A stretch of DNA of 64,000 bases from positions 124,001-188,000 of the forward strand of contig JARUHP010000004.1 in NCBI GenBank assembly GCA_030005635.1, read 5' to 3'. This DNA is from Deltaproteobacteria bacterium IMCC39146 (GTDB lineage Bacteria > Desulfobacterota > Desulfuromonadia > Desulfuromonadales > BM103). The translations under genes and the position numbers were made by a program. How positions within the stretch are numbered: the stretch's first letter is position 1; every line of letters begins with the position of its first letter. The notes under the pieces are model-generated. The model saw nothing but the letters and a program-made list of their open reading frames with translations. It made no database searches and was not told the origin of the DNA. Shown here piece after piece: positions 29,725-36,813 of the stretch.

Positions 29725-29764
29725 TAGAGACCCGTGCTGGGAGCGACAGGCATGGCAAATGGAT

Positions 29765-29938
29765 CGGGGTTCGGGGTTCGGGGTTCGGGGTTCGGGGTTC
29801 GGGGTTCGGGGTTCGGGGTTCGGGGTTCGGGGTTCAGGGTTCAGGGTTCAGGGTTCAGGGTTCAGGGTTCAGGGTTCAGGGTTCAGGGTTCAGGGTTCAG
29901 GGTTCAGGCTCCCAGTTCCCAGTTCCCAGCGCCCTGAT
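29765..29938. repeat. Heptamer tandem array (CGGGGTT)10(CAGGGTT)10 with short inverted C-rich arm
   Basis: Exactly ten CGGGGTT units (29765-29834) are followed by ten CAGGGTT units (29835-29904); the only difference between the blocks is the second base. A C-rich arm follows in the same 7-bp phase (CAGGCTC, CCAGTTC, CCAGTTC, CCAGCGC, to about 29938). The G-rich strand (runs of four or three G every 7 bases) could form G-quadruplexes in DNA or in the bioA 3' transcript. Apparent open frames through it are repeat artefacts. Confidence 0.95.
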
Positions 29939-30044
29939 TACTGCTTATACAAATTTTTTATCGTTTTATCCTCTGAATTTCTGTAATCTGTGCACTGTTT
30001 AAAAACATCAATTTCCGCGACTCATCTCACACTAAGGATCGACC

Positions 30045-30968
30045 ATGTCTGACACCTCGCAATTTCTGGCCATGCCTGATGCAGCAATCGATGAAGCGGA
30101 TATCCTCCTGCTTCCGATCCCCCTCGAGAGGACAGTCTCTTTCAAACCTGGCACGGCAGAGGCCCCGAAGGCGATACTGGACACCACAGAACAACTTGAG
30201 TTTTATGAAGAAGATGCCGGCTGGTCGCCTTTCAAGTATATGAAGCTCAGCGTTCTGCCCGACTTTACCGATGACCGATCACTTTCCGACGCAGAGTTTC
30301 ATACCAAGCTGTTTGAATACGTTGCATCATTACCTGAAGACAACCTCTTTATAGGCCTCGGCGGCGAGCACTCTCTCACCCCTTCCCTGGTTGAGTCCCG
30401 CATGCCGGAACCTGGCACCGTCCTCTTTCTCGACGCCCACGCCGACATGCGCACCAGCTACGAAGGCAGCAAATACAGTCACGCTTGCCCGGTCACTCGC
30501 ATTCTGGCACAAGGCCACAAGGTCGTCATGGCCGGAATTCGATCAATTTACGAGAGTGAGGTCAAGGTGATCGAGAAGAACCCCAACATCTCCCTCTTTT
30601 TGGACTGGGATTTACGCGGCAAGGGGCAATGGGAATCCTTCCTGCAAAGAGTAAATTCCATTGAAGGACCGGTCTACCTATCGATCGATATGGACGTCTT
30701 TAATCCTGCAGCCGTCCCCGGTGTCGGCACACCACAACCGGGGGGTTTTTCCTGGTATCAGATGATTGAAGTCCTTGAGACCCTCTTCTCCAGAAAAGAG
30801 ATCGACCTGCGCGGCGTCGACGTGGTGGAACTCGTTCCGGAACCCAGCCGGGTTTCTGAGATGACAGCTGCGAAGCTTCTATTGAAAGTCATTTCATTCT
30901 GGGGTTGTGCCAAGGGACTCAATCTTAAGCCAGAGGTCGGCAACCAGACACAGATGGATTACGAATAA
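30045..30968 (+). CDS. speB: Agmatinase/arginase-family ureohydrolase
   Basis: A 307-residue binuclear manganese enzyme. The metal ligands are all visible: GLGGEHSLT, LFLDAHADMRTSYEG and LSIDMDVFNPAAVPG, and EPSRVSEMTAAKL is near the C-terminus. By family it hydrolyses agmatine to putrescine and urea; the sequence favours agmatinase over arginase or formimidoglutamase but this is not certain. AAGGATCGACC precedes the ATG. No arginine decarboxylase or spermidine synthase lies within the window. It is followed by convergent minus-strand genes. Confidence 0.85.
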   Translation: MSDTSQFLAMPDAAIDEADILLLPIPLERTVSFKPGTAEAPKAILDTTEQLEFYEEDAGWSPFKYMKLSVLPDFTDDRSLSDAEFHTKLFEYVASLPEDNLFIGLGGEHSLTPSLVESRMPEPGTVLFLDAHADMRTSYEGSKYSHACPVTRILAQGHKVVMAGIRSIYESEVKVIEKNPNISLFLDWDLRGKGQWESFLQRVNSIEGPVYLSIDMDVFNPAAVPGVGTPQPGGFSWYQMIEVLETLFSRKEIDLRGVDVVELVPEPSRVSEMTAAKLLLKVISFWGCAKGLNLKPEVGNQTQMDYE

Positions 30969-31012
30969 CGATTCCAGCTGAAGGTATAAATGGTGGCGTT
31001 GGAAGAGGTCTC

Positions 31013-31744
31013 TTACAGCCCCATCGGGAAGAAAACTGCCTTCTGTAACACGTTATTAAAGCCCCTCTCCCACTTACCAACAACGGCAAATGCCATCATA
31101 TCCTGAATGGCGATCATCTTACCGAAAATGCGCTCATAGCTCAGGTTCTCTTCTTCACCGGGTTGGCTATTGGAGAGAATCAGTAATCTTCCATGTGCGT
31201 CTCTAATGTTACTCAAACGCCAGGCAAGAACTTCGATATTACGGGCAGAACTGAACAGCAACTGTTCATCCAGGGAATCGAGCATGAACTGCTCTTCCTG
31301 CCAATCGTAAGAGCTTCGCACCATACCCACCATACCCGCCATCAAGGCGAAAACACGATCACCCTGATACAACGGGTCGAAAGCCAGGTTCAAAGCGTCT
31401 GTCCCTTGCCGATAACCCAACTCACCAAAGGATAAACGTGCGGGGGTATCGAAAATCTGGACTTGCCGTTGACCGATTGACATACCAGGAGCATGATCCA
31501 GCTGCAAGGGATTCCGTTTATAGAGTTTAACCAACAACTCACCCATGAGACGATTTAACTCACGCAGGCTGCTATCGGCGACCATGTCGACATTGGTTTT
31601 TGCAAGAGAGTCAAACACAGATGAGTCAATGGGATTGCGACACCCGGTCAGCAACAGAGAAGAGAGCAGCAAAAAGGAAACAAGGAGTCTCAAAAATTGC
31701 ACGACAATGCGTGTAGACGCTCTTTCAACGAAGCAGGTGAACAC
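31013..31744 (-). CDS. Putative lipoprotein overlapping the CBS/nucleotidyltransferase gene
   Basis: A 243-residue protein with a lipoprotein signal (LLVSFLLLSSLLLTGC; Cys near residue 35). The mature part has a helical start (SLRELNRLMGELLVKLYKRN) and no recognised motif. The GTG start at 31744 has GAGGG 9 bases upstream and lies 20 bp inside the end of the preceding gene, so expression is probably coupled to it. The unusually long N-region before the hydrophobic stretch leaves room for a later start, for example GTG at 31702. Function unknown; the coupling implies a shared role with a nucleotide-sensing cytoplasmic protein. Confidence 0.65.
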   Translation of the reverse strand: MFTCFVERASTRIVVQFLRLLVSFLLLSSLLLTGCRNPIDSSVFDSLAKTNVDMVADSSLRELNRLMGELLVKLYKRNPLQLDHAPGMSIGQRQVQIFDTPARLSFGELGYRQGTDALNLAFDPLYQGDRVFALMAGMVGMVRSSYDWQEEQFMLDSLDEQLLFSSARNIEVLAWRLSNIRDAHGRLLILSNSQPGEEENLSYERIFGKMIAIQDMMAFAVVGKWERGFNNVLQKAVFFPMGL

Positions 31745-33164
31745 GGAAATGCACCCTCAGGAATTCATGGAACTCATTAACCTCTTCAAAAGCGAGCTTC
31801 AAACGCCCCTTTTCCATATGATTGAGTTTACTCAAGGTGATGTAGTTGCTGGGCTCGCGACCTGCCCGGATCTCATTCACCTGGCAGCGAAGGCGCAAAT
31901 AAACCAGGTAGTTGTAGCTCGCATCGAGATCATCGGCAAATTTACGTTTCATCACGCCTTTATCGACCAGGGACTGGATGCGCTCGCGCGTACCTCCGCC
32001 CATAATCCCGGCCTCCATGGCCAATGCTTTCACTCCTTCGGTAATCGCAAAGATTCCGGCTTTCTTGATCTCTACCTGCCCTTTATATTTTTCCCCGTGT
32101 TCGGCCTTAATACCGCCAAAAAGGCCAAGAGGAGGTTTGAAGCGATTCACGTTAGCAGCCGAATGGGTCAGGAACATTGAGCCATTGTTAAAGTGTTCTG
32201 CAAGCCTCTGTTTCAAAGCTTTTTCAAGGCTTCTGTCACCGTAAACAGTTCGAAGGTCGAAGAACATGCCACTCTTGAGAATATTGTCCGGCAAGGGAGC
32301 CGACAGCCAACCGTCAAGAGCATCACACCAGCCACTGAAACTTCGTCGCCAGAACGCATTCTTGGCCATAATACCGCCGGGGCACGCAGGCACACCAATC
32401 TCGATGAGTGAATCTATCAAAACTTCGGAGAAATCTTCTATCTCTTCAATATCACTATCAGAAAGATCGTCAGCATAAATAATTGCATTATCCTGGTCGG
32501 TCGTAAGAGTCTGCTCCCGGCGCCCTTCGCTACCCAGAACAATGAAAGCGAATTTATCGGTAAGATCACTGAATTGCCTGGCTCGCAACAACTCTATGAG
32601 GCGCAAAAGCAGTTGATCGTTGAGGAGAGCAATCATCCTCACCAGTTCTCGGGGTGGCACTCCCGTTCCAACCAGGTGGATGACCAGATCCTGAATCTGG
32701 TGGTGATAGAGCTTTAGCTCTTCAAGGGTTGCTGCCTGGTCGATATCACGCACCAGTTTCTGCGGAGAGTGTGTTTGCAGACGCATGATATCGGTGACGG
32801 TGATGATACCGGAGAGGCGGTTATCCTGGTCGACAACGCAAATACGATGGATATTGTTCTTGGAAATTCGATAAAGAGCTTCGAAGATAAAATCATTCTC
32901 ACTGACCGTAAGCAGGGGGAAATTCATAACCTCACGGGCTGTAATCGTGCTTGGGTCAATCCCCTGGGCGACGACCTTGTTACGCAAATCACGATCCGTT
33001 AAAATTCCGGTCGGCTCTTTGCCCTCACAGATAATCACACTGGAAATACGCAGATCACGCATGATCTGGGCGACCTTCAAGACGCTGTCTCCTGGTTCGC
33101 AAGTCGCCACATCACGGCGACAATATTTTTTGATTTGTTGAAAGAGGATATTGTCTTCAGACAT
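31725..33164 (-). CDS. CBS-domain protein with DUF294 nucleotidyltransferase
   Basis: A 479-residue cytoplasmic protein. Two CBS motifs span about residues 15-135 (MRDLRISSVIICEGKEPTGI and NIHRICVVDQDNRLSGIITV). A GlnD-like nucleotidyltransferase domain follows, with GSEGRREQTLTTDQDNAI carrying the GS and DxD catalytic pattern, and then the helical DUF294 C-terminal domain. In other bacteria such proteins are signal-transduction nucleotidyltransferases regulated by adenosine nucleotides through CBS; targets are usually unknown. The lack of the cyclic-nucleotide-binding domain that often precedes CBS in this family is noted. Its stop lies within the downstream lipoprotein gene. Confidence 0.85.
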   Translation of the reverse strand: MSEDNILFQQIKKYCRRDVATCEPGDSVLKVAQIMRDLRISSVIICEGKEPTGILTDRDLRNKVVAQGIDPSTITAREVMNFPLLTVSENDFIFEALYRISKNNIHRICVVDQDNRLSGIITVTDIMRLQTHSPQKLVRDIDQAATLEELKLYHHQIQDLVIHLVGTGVPPRELVRMIALLNDQLLLRLIELLRARQFSDLTDKFAFIVLGSEGRREQTLTTDQDNAIIYADDLSDSDIEEIEDFSEVLIDSLIEIGVPACPGGIMAKNAFWRRSFSGWCDALDGWLSAPLPDNILKSGMFFDLRTVYGDRSLEKALKQRLAEHFNNGSMFLTHSAANVNRFKPPLGLFGGIKAEHGEKYKGQVEIKKAGIFAITEGVKALAMEAGIMGGGTRERIQSLVDKGVMKRKFADDLDASYNYLVYLRLRCQVNEIRAGREPSNYITLSKLNHMEKGRLKLAFEEVNEFHEFLRVHFRVHLLR

Positions 33165-33345
33165 CCGAGAAGCCTTGCATCAAGGTTAAGGAAGAGGATC
33201 TCAGCCTGCTGTATTCACTGGGGAACATCAAGTATTAATTTAACTAGGTAATCACAGGAGTGCAAGCAGAAACAGGAAAGTCTCGTGGGCAATCACTCTG
33301 TGCACGGGTCATAACAACAAAGGCTTACAGCCAAAAAACTACTCA

Positions 33346-33369
33346 ACGCAGAGACGTAAAGACGCAGAG
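33346..33369. repeat. Period-8 repeat, single arm
   Basis: Octamers ACGCAGAG, ACGTAAAG, ACGCAGAG between the DUF294 gene and acnB. No complementary arm was found nearby. Confidence 0.6.
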
Positions 33370-33411
33370 GAAAAGTTTTTAAATTCTGGGGAATGTCTTA
33401 GTTACAACAGA

Positions 33412-33444
33412 AAAAGGGTCGCCCCGTATTGGAGCGACCCTTTT
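33412..33444 (-). terminator. Terminator of acnB
   Basis: AAAAGGGTCGC (33412-33422) pairs with GCGACCCTTTT (33434-33444), 11 bp, 38 bp after the acnB stop; U-run provided on the minus strand by the A-tract. Confidence 0.8.
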
Positions 33445-33482
33445 CTGTGTTCATGTATTTTTACCAACCGGTTTTAAACCGA

Positions 33483-36014
33483 TTACTTGTACCCGTCCAT
33501 CTCATCAAACTGCAGGTACTGGTAAATTTCATCTTTCTTGGGGGCAACCTTCTCCTTGTAAACGGCCAGGTACTCTGCCGGAGTCGGCAATTTACCCATC
33601 GTCGAGGTGACAGCACCGAGTTCAGCGGAGCCGAGGTAAACCTGGGCACCGTTACCGATGCGGTCATCGAAGTTACGGGTCGAAGTCGAGAACATGTTGA
33701 CTCCATCAGGAACACGGGCCTGGTTGCCCATGCAGAGAGAGCAACCCGCGATTTCCAGACGGGCACCCATGGCACTGAATACCGAGAAAACAGCCTCTTC
33801 TTTTAGCTTGGCCTGATCCATGCGGGTCGGAGGGCAGACCCAGGTACGAACATTCGGGTTGAACTTCTCGCCACGCCAGATCTCGGCAGCAGCACGGAAG
33901 TGACCGATGTTGGTCATACAGGAACCGAGGAAGATGTCCTGAATCGGGGTACCCTGGATGTCGGAGAGGAGCTTGACATCATCAGGATCGTTCGGGCAAG
34001 CGAGAATCGGCTCGGTGATCTCTGACAGGTCGATTTCGATCACGGCAGCATACTCAGCGTTGGCATCGGCTTCAAGAAGTTTGGGATCCTTGAGCCACTC
34101 GTTGACGGCATCAATCCGACCCTGCAGGGTCTCTGGATCCTGATAACCTTCTTCGATCATCTTCTTCATCAGAGCGACATTGGAGCGCAGATAAGTACAG
34201 ACACTCTCTTCGGAGAGCTTGATACAACCGGCAGCAGCGGAACGCTCGGCGGCAGCATCAGTCAACTCGAACGCCTGCTCAACCGACAGGTTCGGCAGAC
34301 CTTCCATCTCAAGGATACGACCGTTGAAGATATTGACTTTGTTCTTCTTCGGAACAGTCAAGTGGCCTTGCTTGATGGCCCAGTAAGGGATGGCGTTAAC
34401 AGCATCACGCAGGGTGATACCTTCGTTTAACTCACCCTTGAAGCGCACCAGAACCGACTCAGGCATATCGAGAGGCATAAAGCCGAGAGCACCGGCGAAG
34501 GCGATTAGACCGGAGCCGGCGGGAAAACTGATACCGATCGGGAAACGGGTGTGGGAATCACCACCGGTGCCGACAGTATCGGGAACCAGAAGGCGGTTCA
34601 ACCAGCTGTGAATAACACCATCACCCGGGCGCAGAGGAACACCAGCGCGATCGGAGATGAATTTTGGCAGATTGGCGTGCATCTTCACATCAGCCGGCTT
34701 TGGATAAGCAGCAGTGTGGCAGAAGGACTGCATGACCATCGGTGACTTGAAGCGCAGGCAAGCCAGCTCTTTGATCTCATCAGCGGTCATCGGGCCCGTG
34801 GTGTCCTGGGAACCAACAGTGGTCATGATCGGAGCGCAGGAAGAACCGGGCAGAACGCCATCAACGCCACAGGCGCGACCAACCATCTTCTGTGCTTGAG
34901 TGTAGCCCTGATCTGCTTTAGGAGTTGGGTTAGCAGCCTGGGCAAAGATATCGGTCTCACCCATGCCCAGAGCTTGGCGAGCTTCTTTGGTTACAGCACA
35001 ACCGATAATCAATGGAATCCGACCCCCGGCACGGAACTCGTCAGCAACCGTATCCGGCTTGATCTCGAAGCTGGAAACAACGTCACCAGCTTCGTTGGTG
35101 ACTTCGCCTTTGGCGGTATTGATGGTGATCACATCACCCATGTTCAGGTTGGAAACGTCCATGCGCAGTGGCAGGGTGCCGGAATCTTGAGCGGTATTGA
35201 AGAAGATCGGGGCGATAACACCACCGATGATCACGCCACCACGACGCTTGTTGGGAACGGCCGGGATGTCATCACCGATGCACCAGAGCACGCTGTTACA
35301 GGCAGACTTACGGGAAGAACCGGTACCAACAACATCACCGACAAAAGCAACCTGGTGGCCTTCAGCACGCCACTTGGCGATTTCTTCGATACCACCGGGG
35401 AAACGGGACTTACCCATGGCCAGAGCGTGCAGTGGAATGTCAGGGCGACTCCAGGCATCACCGGCAGGAGAGAAATCATCCGTGTTGATTTCACCCTCAA
35501 CCTTGAAAACTTTGACCTTAATGATTTCGGCCAGGACGGGCTTATTGGTAAACCATTCGGCAGCAGCCCAGCTTTCAACAACCTTCTTCGCAGCAGCGTT
35601 GCTCTTGGACAGTTCAATGATTTGATCCGCAGCGTCATAAACGTAAGTCATGCCGGAGAGTGCATCAGCAGCGTCATCAGCCAAAGCAGAGTCACTCAAA
35701 GCACCGATCAGCGGCTGAACATTGTAGCCACCGATCATGGTACCGAGGATCTGTACAGCACGCTTTTTGTCAATCAGGGGAGAACTCTTCGCACCGGTCA
35801 GGATCTCGGCCAGGAAACCGGCCTTGACTTCAGCAGCAGGATCAACACCGGGCGAAACGCGCTCGGTGAAAAGGTTCATCAGAAACTCGTCCTTGCCTGC
35901 AGGCGGATTCGGTAGCAGTTCACAGAGGCCGGTGGTCTGCTCTGGGGTGAGCGGCAACGCCGGAATCCCTTGGGCATTACGTTCTTTTTCATGCATTAAG
36001 TAAGCTTCAATCAT
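33483..36014 (-). CDS. acnB: Bifunctional aconitate hydratase 2 / 2-methylisocitrate dehydratase
   Basis: An 843-residue TCA-cycle enzyme interconverting citrate and isocitrate through a [4Fe-4S] cluster. The N-terminal helical (HEAT-like) domain typical of AcnB comes first (about 1-160), then the swivel domain (about 165-370) and the catalytic domains. Cluster cysteines are in FLGSCMTNIGHF and GCSLCMGNQARV. Length matches E. coli AcnB (865) rather than AcnA (about 890, different order). The start has AAGGAGAGAGAAG upstream. A palindrome shared with idh and kor overlaps its promoter. Terminator at 33412-33444. Confidence 0.96.
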   Translation of the reverse strand: MIEAYLMHEKERNAQGIPALPLTPEQTTGLCELLPNPPAGKDEFLMNLFTERVSPGVDPAAEVKAGFLAEILTGAKSSPLIDKKRAVQILGTMIGGYNVQPLIGALSDSALADDAADALSGMTYVYDAADQIIELSKSNAAAKKVVESWAAAEWFTNKPVLAEIIKVKVFKVEGEINTDDFSPAGDAWSRPDIPLHALAMGKSRFPGGIEEIAKWRAEGHQVAFVGDVVGTGSSRKSACNSVLWCIGDDIPAVPNKRRGGVIIGGVIAPIFFNTAQDSGTLPLRMDVSNLNMGDVITINTAKGEVTNEAGDVVSSFEIKPDTVADEFRAGGRIPLIIGCAVTKEARQALGMGETDIFAQAANPTPKADQGYTQAQKMVGRACGVDGVLPGSSCAPIMTTVGSQDTTGPMTADEIKELACLRFKSPMVMQSFCHTAAYPKPADVKMHANLPKFISDRAGVPLRPGDGVIHSWLNRLLVPDTVGTGGDSHTRFPIGISFPAGSGLIAFAGALGFMPLDMPESVLVRFKGELNEGITLRDAVNAIPYWAIKQGHLTVPKKNKVNIFNGRILEMEGLPNLSVEQAFELTDAAAERSAAAGCIKLSEESVCTYLRSNVALMKKMIEEGYQDPETLQGRIDAVNEWLKDPKLLEADANAEYAAVIEIDLSEITEPILACPNDPDDVKLLSDIQGTPIQDIFLGSCMTNIGHFRAAAEIWRGEKFNPNVRTWVCPPTRMDQAKLKEEAVFSVFSAMGARLEIAGCSLCMGNQARVPDGVNMFSTSTRNFDDRIGNGAQVYLGSAELGAVTSTMGKLPTPAEYLAVYKEKVAPKKDEIYQYLQFDEMDGYK

Positions 36015-36112
36015 CTTCTCTCTCCTTAATCAAGTTGTTAGCAGCGAATGATCGCCACCGAATATAAATGACTCGTTCTCACGAAGTTTTAGATTATAGC
36101 TGAGCCGAAACC

Positions 36113-36146
36113 TGCATACTGTATACGATTTACAGCCCTCCGTCAA
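36113..36146 (-). promoter_or_regulatory. acnB promoter with TCA-type operator
   Basis: On the minus strand TTGACG (36141-36146) is 17 bases from TACAGT (36118-36123). A near-palindrome, CGTATACAGTATGCA on that strand (within 36113-36128), covers the -10 element. It matches the perfect TGTATACTGTATACA upstream of idh at 12 of 15 positions. Position over the -10 suggests repression. Confidence 0.6.
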
Positions 36147-36308
36147 CGCACAAACAGACCTCATTTAGGTCTTATTTAACAGTTGTTTTCAGCATAATTT
36201 TCTTTCGTTTAGTCACGATAAAAATCGCAACACTATGGCCTCAACAGTGTGACATATTCTGACAACACCTGATGTTTTACTCAAATCAACAGAGGTAAGG
36301 AGGTCATT

Positions 36309-36518
36309 ATGTTTGAGATCATTATGCTGTTTGCTTTTCTATTGGTAGCGACCAGTCAATTACTTCCCGGTAAACAAGCCAGCAACAGGCTGGCGGCGAG
36401 GAAAACTGGCCACGGCAAAAAGAAGCAACATGAACTATTGCAGCAAGCTGCAAAAAGGTCGAAAAAAAACCCGGGAAACGCAAAACGCCGAAACCATGAT
36501 TATGCATATGCCGCATAA
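36309..36518 (+). CDS. Small membrane protein with basic tail, 69 residues
   Basis: The N-terminal MFEIIMLFAFLLVATSQLLP is a transmembrane helix or signal anchor, followed by a strongly basic tail (KKKQHELLQQAAKRSKKN, ending AKRRNHDYAYAA). A strong ribosome site GGTAAGGAGG lies 5 bases before the ATG, which supports expression. It is divergent from acnB. The family is not recognised. The basic tail is probably cytoplasmic and could contact lipid head groups or nucleic acid, but this is inference. Confidence 0.6.
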   Translation: MFEIIMLFAFLLVATSQLLPGKQASNRLAARKTGHGKKKQHELLQQAAKRSKKNPGNAKRRNHDYAYAA

Positions 36519-36813
36519 CCGGTTCCGGCGTTCAAATTTTGAGAAAAGGGGTTATGTGCCAGCCTGCCCTTCATTGTGAGCAGAAGAAGGCAAACTCAAG
36601 CGGGCGTAGAAGATGGATACTTGTATGACATGACGGGCTACACCAACAGAGTCAGAATCTGCCCATTGGCCACTGTCTTCTTATCAGAACTGAACCGTCA
36701 CCACTCTTAAAAATGACTTTACGTCCCTGATGAACACTGAGATCTTTAACGCCCCCCGAAACTTCGAGGGTTTCCAAGGTTTCAAGGCACCGACATGCTC
36801 CCCCGCCCCCGGC

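Noticed and set aside
29765-29904. CRISPR array
   Set aside because: Units are 7 bp, directly adjacent and without spacers; there are no cas genes in the window.
29734-29986. Open frames with GFGVRGS / GFRVQGS repeats
   Set aside because: They are produced by a 7-bp tandem array read in different frames; no ribosome site, and composition unlike any real gene nearby.
34896-35915. 339-codon plus-strand frame antisense to acnB
   Set aside because: It lies fully opposite a strongly supported aconitase gene and its residues match no family; it is a shadow of codon bias.
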